Assembly: GCA_036558645.1 (NCBI GenBank)
Contig: DATBFG010000071.1
Span: 1 to 64,000, forward strand
Reading direction: 5' to 3'
Length of the DNA: 64,000 nt
From: DATBFG01 sp036558645
GTDB taxonomy: Bacteria; Acidobacteriota; Terriglobia; Terriglobales; Acidobacteriaceae
The notes under the pieces were generated by a model. That model was given only the letters and a program-made list of their open reading frames with translations, did not search any database and had not been told where the DNA came from. Below, piece by piece: positions 42,283 to 52,252 of the stretch. Each line of letters starts with the position of its first letter. The stretch's first letter is position 1. The position numbers and the translations under genes were made by a program.

Positions 42283-44751
42283 CTACACCGGCGGTCCGGG
42301 CGGCGCGCCGGAAGGCCTGATCTTCGGCGTGTTGTTGGATGGATCTTCAAGGAAGAGCCTGATTTCACGATCGAGCCTCTGAAGCAGCGGCGTCTTCCCT
42401 GCCGCCTGCAGACGGCCTTGGAAACTGTGCACACCTGCAAGTGCTGCCGCCTGAACTTCAGGGGTTGCTTCTGAGTCCGCGGCGAGAGCCATCAAACGCT
42501 CTGCGATCTCCGTTCTAACAATCTCGGCAAGGGCTCTTTGTGAAGGATCAGCGGGCGTTGAAGAGAATCCTGCCCGCACAAGTGCATCAATGACGAATGC
42601 AGGAGACGGTGCGCCGGACACCTTGCTGGACATGGTCGCCAGCCTCTGCATGCGTTCCGGATTGAGGAGACCGCCCACCACGATTTCAGCGACTGCGCGC
42701 GCACCGTCCTGCGGACTGAAGAGATATCCAGCCGATGACGTAAAGCGCTCTGAATCGCGATCACGATTTTCGACCGGGGCCAGTTGCTGCCATAGCTCTG
42801 CCGGCACATCGAGCTGAAAGGAATTCAGCGACTGCAGAACCAACTGCATAGCTTCCCGCTGACTGTCGGCGGGCCAGGGAACAATCGGATCCTGGCCATC
42901 CCCCACCAGCGTAAGCGGAATTTTGGCGCCTCCTATCACATTGATGGCAGAAGCCAGAGCATAGCGATGAAATAAGTAGACCAACGGGAAACGTGAGGTT
43001 AGGTCTGAAGCCGGCTCATCCCGGCGCAGCATGCGCGAACCGTAGTGCGCAAGTAAGGCATTGCGGATTGGCAAGACTTCCTTAAGCCAAGTCACTGGAT
43101 CTGGGCCATCATCGTAAGCGTTCCACCTGGGATCGTCGTAATTCCCCCAAACCACTCCTTGGGCAAGCGAGCCCCTTACGATCGCATCTAGCCGTGATCG
43201 CTCCTGTTCCGGCGCACTTCCTCCCTTGCCTTGGCTATAGCCCCACTCAATCGCAAAGCGGTCATAGCTTCCGACTCCTTGCATGTAGGCATCAGAGAGG
43301 TCGGCGCTGCCGTCGGAACGCATCCTAATTCGGGGTGCGAAGTAGTCCATCACTGAGCCGCGCCCGTAGGTGCTAGCAACAAAGTTGTGGTCCAGTCCAA
43401 GCACATGACCCACCTCGTGGCAGGTTAGCAGCGCGAGGCGATTCAGCATGATTTGCTCATCGGTTATCTGAGGATCCATGCCGTCGAACGCAGCGAAACT
43501 GTCGAAAGTGGGTTCAACGGGCTGCTTGGCGGAAGGAATTGCCGATTGCCAGTAGTTGTTCACCGTCCGCATGCGGTGCGAATCGAGTTGCACTACTCCA
43601 TGGATGATCTCCCCTGTGCGCGGATCGATGTGCGTCATGCCAACCGACCATCCGCGTCCAGAACGATTGGTCCACTGAATCGTGGGATACCGGATGTCCA
43701 GAGGATTCGCATTCTCCGGTAAATCTTCGACGCGCAACGCATTCTTGAAGCCGGCCTGTTCGAATGCCGTATTCCACCACAACGCCCCACGTCGCGCTGC
43801 AGAACGTATGGGTTCAGGAATCGCACGATCAAGGTAAAGCACAATCGGCTTGACTGGCTCGCTGACTGCGGCTCCGGGATCCTTTTTTTCTAGCCGCCAG
43901 CGCGCAACCCACATGCGATCAAGAGGCTTGTTGAAAGGCTGGGAGAAATCCTGGAAATTCACACCAAAGAATCCTACGCGAGGGTCGGCTTCTCGCGGCT
44001 CAAATCCTGACTCGGGCAAGGCGACGAACGAATGATGTTCACGAAGGCTAAGCGCATGGGCATTGGGCTGATTCAGTTCGCTTTCCGAATCGGTCGAAAA
44101 CGTCAGCATCACTTCGACCTCGGTGTTGAGCGGGAAACTGCCTGTGTGGTCGAGATCGATTGTGCTGCGCGACTCGTCCAATCTCCAATCCGCGGTGCGC
44201 GACGACTCACTGCGAACCATAGCGCCACCAACGGCACGAGTGGGCCGTTTCAATTGCGATAGAAGGTCGGCAGCGTCCCGGAGGAGGAGGTTATGAGCAT
44301 CGACGAGTACCGTCCCGCTCTTTTCAGCCTCGATGGGTAAAGACGCTAGTACCGACGTTGGAAAACTGTATTCAATCGAGCGGGCGAGGTCGGATGTTCC
44401 ATTCAGCGCTCGGAACTTGGTGTTCTCTTCGATGACGAGAACGCGCATTCCAACCCGTCGAAAGCGGCACAATGCCTGCCCCGAGAAGGAGCTGCGGTCG
44501 GCAAACATCTCGGTTGATCCAATGCCGCTTCCTAAAGCGTTGAAATAGAGAAACTGCCTTGACAGAGCGGCAGGAGAGAGCTCGAAGAGCAAGTCACCTT
44601 TCTTTTCGTCCCAGTAATACGGAATAAACCCATCGCGTCGTTCAAAGCCTGCAGTTCGGGCTTCGATGCTCTGCTTTTCCGTGGTTGCCGTTTGGGCCGA
44701 ACACACTGCACATATGACACCGATGACTGCCAGAATGAGCGTTCGCTTCAT
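42283..44751 (-). CDS. secreted zinc-dependent metalloprotease (DUF5117/DUF4953 type)
   Basis: An 822-residue protein with a Sec signal (MKRTLILAVIGVICAVCSAQ). Residues ~35-230 match the DUF5118/DUF5117 region, starting with GFIPYYWDEKKGDLLFEL. The zinc site is an extended metzincin motif at 445-455, HEVGHVLGLDH (His445, Glu446, His449, His455), in the DUF4953 part. The rest is a helical C-terminal domain. This family is widespread in Bacteroidetes and Acidobacteria; substrates are unknown. It is probably periplasmic or surface-exposed, and it is convergent with leuD. Confidence 0.9.
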   Translation of the reverse strand: MKRTLILAVIGVICAVCSAQTATTEKQSIEARTAGFERRDGFIPYYWDEKKGDLLFELSPAALSRQFLYFNALGSGIGSTEMFADRSSFSGQALCRFRRVGMRVLVIEENTKFRALNGTSDLARSIEYSFPTSVLASLPIEAEKSGTVLVDAHNLLLRDAADLLSQLKRPTRAVGGAMVRSESSRTADWRLDESRSTIDLDHTGSFPLNTEVEVMLTFSTDSESELNQPNAHALSLREHHSFVALPESGFEPREADPRVGFFGVNFQDFSQPFNKPLDRMWVARWRLEKKDPGAAVSEPVKPIVLYLDRAIPEPIRSAARRGALWWNTAFEQAGFKNALRVEDLPENANPLDIRYPTIQWTNRSGRGWSVGMTHIDPRTGEIIHGVVQLDSHRMRTVNNYWQSAIPSAKQPVEPTFDSFAAFDGMDPQITDEQIMLNRLALLTCHEVGHVLGLDHNFVASTYGRGSVMDYFAPRIRMRSDGSADLSDAYMQGVGSYDRFAIEWGYSQGKGGSAPEQERSRLDAIVRGSLAQGVVWGNYDDPRWNAYDDGPDPVTWLKEVLPIRNALLAHYGSRMLRRDEPASDLTSRFPLVYLFHRYALASAINVIGGAKIPLTLVGDGQDPIVPWPADSQREAMQLVLQSLNSFQLDVPAELWQQLAPVENRDRDSERFTSSAGYLFSPQDGARAVAEIVVGGLLNPERMQRLATMSSKVSGAPSPAFVIDALVRAGFSSTPADPSQRALAEIVRTEIAERLMALAADSEATPEVQAAALAGVHSFQGRLQAAGKTPLLQRLDREIRLFLEDPSNNTPKIRPSGAPPGPPV

Positions 44752-44864
44752 GGTCTGTTCTTATATAACAAAGGAAGCAGCGCTCCAAGCCGACGCCCCA
44801 GTGAATCAACGGAGGAGCACCCAATTTCGCCATCTTAGGTGGGGCGATTTAGCATCTGACAGCC

Positions 44865-45263
44865 ATGCAGCGATTGACGATCCATACCAAACGCAAGCGA
44901 GAGGTCGTTGACATCACCGACCGAATCGCTCAGGTGATCGCGGCGAACGGGCAAGCGGAGGGGGTTTGCAATCTGCTTGTGCTGCACACGACGGCCGCTT
45001 TAACAACGGCAGATCTCGATCCAGGGACCGACCTCGATATCCTTGATGCGCTCGATGCCATGGTGCCTAAACTTCGCTACCGACACCCGCATAACCCAGC
45101 ACATGTTCCGGATCACATCTTGTCCGCATTGATTGGTACGTCCGCAGCACTTCCCTTCAGCAGTGGCCAACTAGTGTTAGGCACGTGGCAACGCGTGGTA
45201 CTGATTGAGCTAGATGGTCCACGAGAACGCGAAGTCGTGGTGATGATCACGCCGGAGCGCTAG
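44865..45263 (+). CDS. YjbQ/UPF0047 family protein
   Basis: A 132-residue single-domain protein. Family signatures are VCNLLVLHTTAALTTADLDP, HNPAHVPDHILSALIGTSAALPF and the end LGTWQRVVLIELDGPRERE. Trimeric YjbQ proteins bind a metal through conserved histidines, and weak thiamine phosphate synthase activity has been reported for some; the physiological role is unsettled. It appears mono-cistronic between two leftward genes. Confidence 0.93.
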   Translation: MQRLTIHTKRKREVVDITDRIAQVIAANGQAEGVCNLLVLHTTAALTTADLDPGTDLDILDALDAMVPKLRYRHPHNPAHVPDHILSALIGTSAALPFSSGQLVLGTWQRVVLIELDGPREREVVVMITPER

Positions 45264-45285
45264 ACGACCATGGATGCAAGTATTT

Positions 45286-46614
45286 CTAGTACTCGTGGAA
45301 TCCCGCTAGCGACATACCGCGCTTGGCTTCTGCAGTTTTCATGAACGTTTTCCACACGAAACCGCTACGCGCATTTTCGGCCATCAGCATCACGATCCCG
45401 GTATCAATGCCCACGACGTCGGTGTCATACCAGTTCTTCAGCGGGTTGAAGGCATTAACAAATCCGTAATTACTCCATGCCTGAGGGTATCGTGTCTTGA
45501 TCGTTCGCAAGACGCGCATGGTCTCGGCTGGTAAGAAGGGCAGCGAACCACCAGCGGCACTTGGAACGATCGTTCCATCGATAGGTCCAACGGCGGGAGG
45601 ACCTCCCCAGATGACATAGCCTTTTTCTGAATCGGAGGCGGTAATTCCCCAGAGATCCTCACTGTAGCTGGGGAACTCCTTTCCGAGTTCGATACAAAAT
45701 CGTTGATGCACCTTGGTCGCTATGACAGAGTTCTGGAAGTAGTCCGCGAACCCATCACTCTTGCCGCGGAAATCGAACCATGCCTGCGAGTACTGATGGA
45801 CAAACAGAGGCGCAAATGAGCCGATGTAGCGCATGCCTTCGTAGTCGAATTTAGTTCGCTTCCAGGCATTCCATGATCCATCCGGTAGTGGATGCGTGGT
45901 CGAGCCCAGCCCAAGCAAGTACATCATCATCAGTTCGCTGTAATAGTCCCAACGATGCGGGAGAAAGCCCGCTTCAGGCAACCAGCCGTGCGATAGAAGA
46001 GATGTGTCCTCAGAAAGCCACGTCCATTCAACCCGATTAAAGATCGAAGTAGCCAGGCGTGTGATCTCCGGAATACGGAAGTATTCCCGGCAAGTAAGAA
46101 CGCCGCACAGCAGGATGGCAGTGTCGACAGATGAAATCTCCGAATCCCAGATTCTTTCACCCGTATTTATGTCCGCGAAGTGGTAAAAAAAACCGCGATG
46201 ATTGGGAAGCCTGTTCCACAGAAAACGAAGCGTCCCAAGAACCCGCGCTTGTGCATCTGGTCGAGGCAAATACCCTCGCTCTGCGCTGATGCAGAGTGAT
46301 GTCAGCCCGAAGCCGGTAGCCGCAATGCTAGCGACTGTTCGCTTATCCGACCCTGGGTCGCGTGCGTTCGCTCGATCCTTGACCAGGCCCGTTTCGGCAC
46401 CCGACTGATCCCGAAAGAACATGGCCGCGGCTCGTTCGACATCATCGAGGACCTTGTCATCCTCCGGCGAAAGGGTGGCTGCGGGACCCTTCGCTGCCGC
46501 CGGTGGAGTTTGCCCCCAGACTGTTTCGAGAAAACACGAGCCCAAGAGAGGCACACCAACTGCGGCGTGAAGCATGTACCTCAAAACTTCGCGGCGCGAA
46601 GTTTCATCGTTCAT
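45286..46614 (-). CDS. Tat-exported glycoamylase-family protein (PF10091)
   Basis: About 442 residues from ATG 46614. ATGs at 46629 and 46692 are alternatives, but the latter would leave only 14 bp to the divergent gene. A Tat-type signal is seen (TSRREVLRYMLHAAVGVPLL). The body is a complete glycoamylase-like (alpha/alpha) barrel: TGLVKDRAN, VASIAATGFGLTSLCISAERG, FYHFADINTGERIWDSEISS, GFLPHRWDYYSELMMMYLLG and FVHQYSQAWFDFRGK. The family acts on glucans and related polymers; Asp/Glu residues in these motifs are probable catalysts. Periplasmic. Confidence 0.88.
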   Translation of the reverse strand: MNDETSRREVLRYMLHAAVGVPLLGSCFLETVWGQTPPAAAKGPAATLSPEDDKVLDDVERAAAMFFRDQSGAETGLVKDRANARDPGSDKRTVASIAATGFGLTSLCISAERGYLPRPDAQARVLGTLRFLWNRLPNHRGFFYHFADINTGERIWDSEISSVDTAILLCGVLTCREYFRIPEITRLATSIFNRVEWTWLSEDTSLLSHGWLPEAGFLPHRWDYYSELMMMYLLGLGSTTHPLPDGSWNAWKRTKFDYEGMRYIGSFAPLFVHQYSQAWFDFRGKSDGFADYFQNSVIATKVHQRFCIELGKEFPSYSEDLWGITASDSEKGYVIWGGPPAVGPIDGTIVPSAAGGSLPFLPAETMRVLRTIKTRYPQAWSNYGFVNAFNPLKNWYDTDVVGIDTGIVMLMAENARSGFVWKTFMKTAEAKRGMSLAGFHEY

Positions 46615-46706
46615 TCGGTCTGAACCCATATCTCTAGCGATGACGAACCGTCCTCTCAAACCGAGCTGTGGAGGTCCACGGTCATCTCCCATTATGATAA
46701 GAAAGA

Positions 46707-47756
46707 ATGACCCGTAGCCGGAAGTTGAAAATATTGATAATCGGGGCCCTGACCGCCGCCGTTGTCATACTCTTCATTGTGTCCGGCGTTTTCCGCAGGA
46801 AAGCTCTGACATTAAGGGGAGCTGTCATTCGGCGCGATGCGGATCCCCGCAGAGAACTTCCGGTCGCCGATGTAACCATCAATATCACGAATCGGCAGCT
46901 TGCCAATCCTCGACAATCCGATCTGGCGACTCTTTTCAATCTCAATTCCGGCGAGACCCCCGTCCTGGGCGAGGCCAAAACGGATGCATCAGGGTTCTTC
47001 AGTATCACCTTGCCAAAAGACGTTCGTCGGGGACGGGCCATCACCTTTGAATTGAGCCACTCGGACTACTCCAATGGCTCGATCAACGACTACGTCGGGG
47101 ACAAGGTATACGTCTTGCGAATGGACCCGAGCCATCCCGCGGAACAGGTCCGCCGGACGCAACCGGAATCCACCATCGCGCATGTGTTGGTGAGGTATTC
47201 CGCGGAAGCTACGACAATTACGAACGTCGGCAGTGCGGCCAAGACTTTTGAGGTCATCAACAAGGGAAACCAGCCGTGCGATGGGCACGGGCCTTGTTCA
47301 CCTGACAGAAAGTGGAAGGCGGCCGTTAATTCCCTGACGCTCGATGCTGGAGCGGGGAACGAATTTCAGAATGCTCGCGCATCCTGTATCGCCGGCCCTT
47401 GCCCATTCACCACGCTGGATGATAGCGGTTTGACTCGCGGCGGACGCACTATTACCGCCTCTGCGCGCAACTGGTCCGATACGGCAGTTTTCCTGATTGA
47501 GGCGGAGGTTGTTCATCCCATGGTGAGTGACACGGCACGAGAATCCCATCCCGTAGTCCTTGGGAGGACGATGAGCTTTACCCTGCCGCAGTCCGCTGAA
47601 GGCGTCAGCATCCAGGCTGAGTTGGATGGCGAGACGATTATCTTCCCGTTAGGTCCAGCTTTAATCGTGAGCTGGGCAGATTGCAGTGTGCGGGTGGAAA
47701 ACGACAAGACAAAGGTCTATCGCTGCGTACTTAAGCCCGGGTATCGATTCGACTAG
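46707..47756 (+). CDS. membrane-anchored protein with carboxypeptidase-regulatory-like domain
   Basis: A 349-residue protein with an N-terminal anchor helix (about residues 8-28, ILIIGALTAAVVILFIVSGV). Residues ~35-130 form a beta-sandwich of the carboxypeptidase-regulatory type (LRGAVIRRDADP, ADVTINITNRQ, TDASGFFSITLP). The remaining part is beta-rich with pairs of cysteines (CDGHGPC, CIAGPCPF), consistent with an oxidising extracytoplasmic location. No catalytic motif. It is divergent from the glycoamylase gene; role unknown. Confidence 0.65.
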   Translation: MTRSRKLKILIIGALTAAVVILFIVSGVFRRKALTLRGAVIRRDADPRRELPVADVTINITNRQLANPRQSDLATLFNLNSGETPVLGEAKTDASGFFSITLPKDVRRGRAITFELSHSDYSNGSINDYVGDKVYVLRMDPSHPAEQVRRTQPESTIAHVLVRYSAEATTITNVGSAAKTFEVINKGNQPCDGHGPCSPDRKWKAAVNSLTLDAGAGNEFQNARASCIAGPCPFTTLDDSGLTRGGRTITASARNWSDTAVFLIEAEVVHPMVSDTARESHPVVLGRTMSFTLPQSAEGVSIQAELDGETIIFPLGPALIVSWADCSVRVENDKTKVYRCVLKPGYRFD

Positions 47757-47862
47757 CATCTTGGGGGTTGTATGCCACCCGAAAATCTCAATTGACGTAA
47801 AATCTAACCTCGGCCCGCCCGTACGGAATCGCCGAAAAATCCCCCACTCGTGAGGTAAGTTC

Positions 47863-49503
47863 TTGGTTCTCCCGCAAGACGCGCTCTGGTACAAGGATGC
47901 CGTTGTCTATCAGGTGCACGTCCGTACCTTCTACGACAGCAGCGGCGACGGGATTGGTGATTTTCGCGGGCTTGCGCAAAAATTGGATTATCTCCAGGAT
48001 CTCGGAATCAATGCTATCTGGCTGATGCCCTTCTTCCCTTCGCCACTGCGCGATGACGGATATGACATCGCGGAATATCGCTCTGTACATCCCACCTACG
48101 GCACACTGGATGACTTCAAGACTTTTCTGGACGCCGCGCATCAGCGTGGGATTCGCGTCATCATCGAAATGGTGCTGAACCATACCTCTGACCAGCATCC
48201 GTGGTTTCAGGAGTCCCGCAGCTCTCGCGAAAATCCGAGGCGGGACTGGTACGTTTGGAGCGACACCGATACCCGATATCGCGGTACGCGCATTATTTTT
48301 CTGGACACGGAGCTTTCCAACTGGGCGTGGGACCCGGTATCAAAACAATACTATTGGCATCGATTCTTCAGTCATCAGCCTGACCTTAACTACGATAATC
48401 CGGTTGTGCGCGAAGAGATGTGGTCTGTGATGAGGTTCTGGCTCGATATGGGCGTGGATGGGTTCCGCCTCGACGCCGTGCCGTACCTTGTGGAGCGTGA
48501 GGGTACGAACTGTGAAAACCTGCCAGAAACTCATTCCATCCTGAAGGACCTACGCATAAAACTCGATCAGAACTATCCAGGAAAGATGCTCCTTGCTGAG
48601 GCTAACCAGTGGCCGGCGGATCTCCGCCCTTACTTTGGAGACGGCGATGAGTTCCACATGGCCTTTCATTTCCCGTTAATGCCCCGCATGTTCATGGGGC
48701 TGAAGCTTGAAGATCGCAAGCCAATTACGGAGATTCTTCAGCAAACACCGGAAATTCCCTCCGCATGTCAGTGGTGTCTGTTTCTCCGCAACCATGACGA
48801 ACTGACGCTGGAGATGGTCACGGACATGGAGCGGGACTACATGTACGACGAGTATGCGCATGACAAGGGAATGCGCCTCAACCTGGGTATTCGCCGCCGG
48901 CTCGCACCTCTGCTCGACAACGATCGCCGCCGCATTGAACTCATGAATGGCATGCTCATGTCGCTGCCAGGGACTCCCATTCTTTATTACGGCGACGAAA
49001 TCGGAATGGGTGACAACATTTATCTGGGCGATCGTAACGGCGTGCGCACCCCAATGCAGTGGAACGGCGGTTGGAATGGTGGTTTCTCCAACGCGGACCC
49101 GGAAAGTCTCTACTCTCCCTTGATGCTGAATCCCGTTTATGGCTTTCAAGCGGTCAACGTGCTGTCTCAGAAGCGATTCGACCACTCTCTGTTGTCATGG
49201 ATGAAGCGCATCATTGAAATACGGAAGTCGACTCCAGTTTTTGGCCGAGGTTCCATCCAGTTCTTATACCCTGCAAATCATCGTGTCCTGGCATACGTTC
49301 GCGAATATGGTAAAGACTCGATACTCGTGGTGAACAATCTTTCCAGTTCCGCACAAGCTGTGGAACTGGATTTGCGAAAATACAAGGGCAATATCCTGAT
49401 CGAGATGTTCGGCAGAAATATCTTTCCACGTATTGGGGAACTACCGTATCTGCTGACGATGGGTCCTTACCAGTTCTACTGGTTCCGGCTGCGGAAAATC
49501 TGA
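47863..49503 (+). CDS. treS: trehalose synthase (maltose/trehalose glucosylmutase)
   Basis: A 546-residue GH13 enzyme from TTG, preceded by GTGAGGTAAG. The catalytic residues are Asp204 in GFRLDAVPYL, Glu246 in LLAEANQWP and Asp312 in FLRNHDEL. YWHRFFSHQPDLNYDNP and the GDRNGVRTPMQW loop are specific for TreS. It interconverts maltose and trehalose in the cytoplasm. There is no fused maltokinase. It is followed within 36 bp by a glycosyltransferase and then an MscS-like protein, so it is part of a likely osmotic-stress operon. Confidence 0.95.
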   Translation: MVLPQDALWYKDAVVYQVHVRTFYDSSGDGIGDFRGLAQKLDYLQDLGINAIWLMPFFPSPLRDDGYDIAEYRSVHPTYGTLDDFKTFLDAAHQRGIRVIIEMVLNHTSDQHPWFQESRSSRENPRRDWYVWSDTDTRYRGTRIIFLDTELSNWAWDPVSKQYYWHRFFSHQPDLNYDNPVVREEMWSVMRFWLDMGVDGFRLDAVPYLVEREGTNCENLPETHSILKDLRIKLDQNYPGKMLLAEANQWPADLRPYFGDGDEFHMAFHFPLMPRMFMGLKLEDRKPITEILQQTPEIPSACQWCLFLRNHDELTLEMVTDMERDYMYDEYAHDKGMRLNLGIRRRLAPLLDNDRRRIELMNGMLMSLPGTPILYYGDEIGMGDNIYLGDRNGVRTPMQWNGGWNGGFSNADPESLYSPLMLNPVYGFQAVNVLSQKRFDHSLLSWMKRIIEIRKSTPVFGRGSIQFLYPANHRVLAYVREYGKDSILVVNNLSSSAQAVELDLRKYKGNILIEMFGRNIFPRIGELPYLLTMGPYQFYWFRLRKI

Positions 49504-49539
49504 CCGGTTCACTGGAGAGTGAACCATGGAGGAATGGTT

Positions 49540-50808
49540 TTGCCCGAAGGAAGCATTCTGTCGGATGATTTTCTTCGTGAACTCATCAACGTTGGCGAAG
49601 TAGATATTCTCGTCGGCTTACCGACGTACAACGACGCTAAGACCGTCGCCCAGGTAGTCCAGGCCATACGAACTGGCCTGTTGAACTACTTTCCCCGCCA
49701 GCGTGCTGCCATCATCAATGTCGATGGTGGTTCACGGGATCCATCTCAGGATCTGGTACGAGCCGCCTCCATTAGTGATCTGCAGCATCTTTCCAACATC
49801 CACGCATTGCGAACTCTGCATTGCATTAGCACGCGCTATGAAGGTGGACCTGCCAGCGGGATAGCCTTACGCACCATCCTTTCTGCCGCCGAACTGTTGC
49901 GCGCCAAAGTCTGTGCGGTGTTTTCCGCTGATTCAACGAATACTGAACCGGAGTGGATCGGCCGACTACTGAGTCCTGTGGTCAAGGATAACTACGACCT
50001 GATCACTCCGACGTATCGGCGCAACAAGTTCGATGGCATGTTGGTGCAAAATCTCGTGTACCCCATGAATCGCGCGGTTTATTCCAAGCGTATACGGGAA
50101 CCCTATCCGACTGAATTCGCGTTCTCGGGGCGCCTGGGCAGCTATTTTGCTGCACAGGACATCTGGTCGCAGGATGTTGGAAAGGAAGGCGCTGGAATCT
50201 ACTTGACCATTGCGGCCATCACCGGCAATTTTCGCCTGGGTCAAAGCTTCATCGGGACGAAAGCCCGGGTCGATACCGGCGCCACAGATCTAGTTCGAGC
50301 AATGCGGCAAACCGTCGGCGTCTTGTTCTGGTCGCTGGATCCTAACTTCTCAGTCTGGAGTTCCAATGGCATGTCCGAGCCAGTGCCCACGTTTGGCGCC
50401 GAGTCGGACTTGACTCTGGAACCCTTGCGTGTCAACCGCAAGCGCCTCTTCCAGATGTTCGCTCTCGGAGTGGCAGAACTGGAACCGGTCCTGAAGTCCA
50501 TTCTTGAGCCTCCGACAGTCGAGGAACTTCAGCGCGCCGCAGCCCTGGGGGAGGAGAATTTTCGATATTCCGATGAGTTGTGGGTCCGCACCATATATGA
50601 ATTCGCGGCTTCGTATCACAAGCAAGTCATGAACCGCGACCACATCGTTCAAGCTCTGGCCCCGCTGTACCGCGGAAGGGCATTCACGTTCCTGGCCGAG
50701 AACCGCGATGCCTCCGCCGAAGAGGTCGAAACAAAGGTTGAGGGTCTATGCCGGGAGTTCGAGAGCCGGAAGCCTTACCTTTTGCAGATGTGGAACGAAA
50801 GGAAGTGA
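49540..50808 (+). CDS. GT81-like glycosyltransferase (glucosyl/mannosylglycerate synthase type)
   Basis: About 422 residues from TTG 49540, which has GGAGG seven bases upstream. The GTG at 49519 and ATG at 49534 are less well placed. The GT-A core has DILVGLPTYNDAKTVAQVV, a DGGSRDPS loop, and a FSADSTNTEPEW stretch where the metal-binding motif normally sits. The C-terminal half is helical. Enzymes of this type make glycosylglycerates and related compatible solutes from NDP-sugars. The acceptor here cannot be fixed, but its place between TreS and an MscS-like protein supports a solute role. Confidence 0.75.
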   Translation: MPEGSILSDDFLRELINVGEVDILVGLPTYNDAKTVAQVVQAIRTGLLNYFPRQRAAIINVDGGSRDPSQDLVRAASISDLQHLSNIHALRTLHCISTRYEGGPASGIALRTILSAAELLRAKVCAVFSADSTNTEPEWIGRLLSPVVKDNYDLITPTYRRNKFDGMLVQNLVYPMNRAVYSKRIREPYPTEFAFSGRLGSYFAAQDIWSQDVGKEGAGIYLTIAAITGNFRLGQSFIGTKARVDTGATDLVRAMRQTVGVLFWSLDPNFSVWSSNGMSEPVPTFGAESDLTLEPLRVNRKRLFQMFALGVAELEPVLKSILEPPTVEELQRAAALGEENFRYSDELWVRTIYEFAASYHKQVMNRDHIVQALAPLYRGRAFTFLAENRDASAEEVETKVEGLCREFESRKPYLLQMWNERK

Positions 50809-50815
50809 GGTCAAC

Positions 50816-51577
50816 ATGTGGCTAGCAATCTTCGAACAGCCGGTGGCCGGGGATCTTGGTGCTCCCGGGCCATTGCGCCAGATGATTGTGGACGAACTCA
50901 CCAAGACCATGCACGAAATCCTACGTAGCTTTGCCCGTTTCTTGCCGCGGGTTGCGGTCATGCTCGTAATCGTGCTGGTCGGATGGTTGATCGCCTTCGT
51001 GCTGAAATCCGTCTTGCGCAGTCTCCTCCGCCTCGCACGATTTGACAGGCTTGCGGAAAACGCCGGCGCAGCGCAAGTACTCAAGAAACTCGCCTTGCCG
51101 TCTGCCACCGAACTGCTGAGCCGCTTCGTTTTCTGGATCGCGTGGCTAGGTTTCATTCTGGTTGGCGTCAGCGTGCTGGAGATCGTTGGGCTGCAGGAGC
51201 ACATTGGAGGCTTCTTTGCATTCCTACCCAGGATTTTTGCGGCAATGTTCCTCTTCTTCATTGGGATGCTCGCTGCCAGCTTTTTTTCCCGCGCAGCGCT
51301 CCTTGCCGCCGTCAATGCTGACTTGCCCTCGCCGCGGCTGATTGGATCGACGATCCGAACAGTCATCACCATCCTGGCGGCATGTATGGCGTTTGAGGAG
51401 TTAGGTCTCGCGGAGCATACAGTGCTGGTGGCCTTTGCGATCGTATTTGGATCGCTCATGTTGGGTTTGGCGCTCGCCTTTGGACTGGGTGGGCGTGACC
51501 TGGCACGTCGCTTTTTGGAGCGGCGCTTTGCCCACGAAAGAAAGGAGGAGCGAGAAGACGAACTCTCGCCCCTGTGA
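50816..51577 (+). CDS. MscS-like/CmpX-type conserved TM-helix membrane protein
   Basis: 253 residues. ATG 50816 with GTGAGGTCAAC upstream is chosen; a longer frame would overlap the glycosyltransferase. Five helices are predicted (about 42-63, 94-117, 129-150, 175-193, 202-222). It has the conserved-TM-helix repeat (PF05552) pattern with a final GLGGRDLARRFLERR, as in CmpX-like proteins of the mechanosensitive-channel superfamily, without the MscS beta domain. It could release or sense osmolytes. It follows the glycosyltransferase by 7 bp. Confidence 0.8.
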   Translation: MWLAIFEQPVAGDLGAPGPLRQMIVDELTKTMHEILRSFARFLPRVAVMLVIVLVGWLIAFVLKSVLRSLLRLARFDRLAENAGAAQVLKKLALPSATELLSRFVFWIAWLGFILVGVSVLEIVGLQEHIGGFFAFLPRIFAAMFLFFIGMLAASFFSRAALLAAVNADLPSPRLIGSTIRTVITILAACMAFEELGLAEHTVLVAFAIVFGSLMLGLALAFGLGGRDLARRFLERRFAHERKEEREDELSPL

Positions 51578-51595
51578 GGCATTCGCGTGAGAGAG

Positions 51596-52252
51596 CTACT
51601 TCTTTAGCATCTTGACCGCGACCTCTTTGAAAAAGACGACGTCTTTCTTGCTGTGGTTCTGGAGACCGAAGTACCCAGTATTCGGTCTGGGGCCACGCTG
51701 CGGCTCGAAATCGAATTTGCGCTCGGGCACTGGGTCGCCCTCCGTGTAATCGGTCACCTTGATTCCATTCACAAGGACGACAGTGCGAGGCCCGTCGAGC
51801 GTGATCTCCATGGTGTTCCACTCCGGCCCAGGCTTGCCGGGACGCGCCAATGGCTTAGTTAATGAATAGAGCGTTCCGGTCACGTGATAGTCGTCTTCCT
51901 TGGATTTTTCGGGCTGATTGTCAATTTGAACCTCGTAGCCATAATTGACGGGCATCCACTCCTCCCGCGGTTCAATCGGAATGCGGATAAAGACTCCAGA
52001 ATTGTCGTTATGATCCTTCATCTTGAACACAACGCGAATCATGCAATCCCCAACGGTCCCTCCAGTCCAGTAGAGAAGACCCATCCCCCCATGGGTACGC
52101 ATCAGCCCATCTTCCACTTCCATACTGCCTGGGCCAACGTGCTTCCATCCAACGAGGTCCTTTCCATTGAATAGCTGCTTCCAGTCATCGGTCTGACCTT
52201 CCATGAAAGTCATAGAGGACATTAAGAAAATCAAAATCATAGCCGAACGCAT
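51596..52252 (-). CDS. secreted DUF1080 (3-keto-disaccharide hydrolase fold) protein
   Basis: 218 residues. ATG 52252 with GGAGG nine bases upstream is chosen over 52285. A signal peptide (MILIFLMSSMTFMEG) leads into a concanavalin-like jelly roll: WKQLFNGKDLVGWKHVG, GLLYWTGGTVGDCMIRV, NSGVFIRIP and the end GYFGLQNHSKKDVVFFKEVAV. DUF1080 members include 3-keto-glycoside hydrolases; many are uncharacterised. Periplasmic or extracellular. Confidence 0.88.
   Translation of the reverse strand: MRSAMILIFLMSSMTFMEGQTDDWKQLFNGKDLVGWKHVGPGSMEVEDGLMRTHGGMGLLYWTGGTVGDCMIRVVFKMKDHNDNSGVFIRIPIEPREEWMPVNYGYEVQIDNQPEKSKEDDYHVTGTLYSLTKPLARPGKPGPEWNTMEITLDGPRTVVLVNGIKVTDYTEGDPVPERKFDFEPQRGPRPNTGYFGLQNHSKKDVVFFKEVAVKMLKK

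Noticed and set aside
50746..51582. Leftward 278-codon frame opposite the MscS-like gene
   Set aside because: Ser/Arg/Lys-rich antisense shadow of a hydrophobic membrane protein gene that has a clear ribosome site and family.
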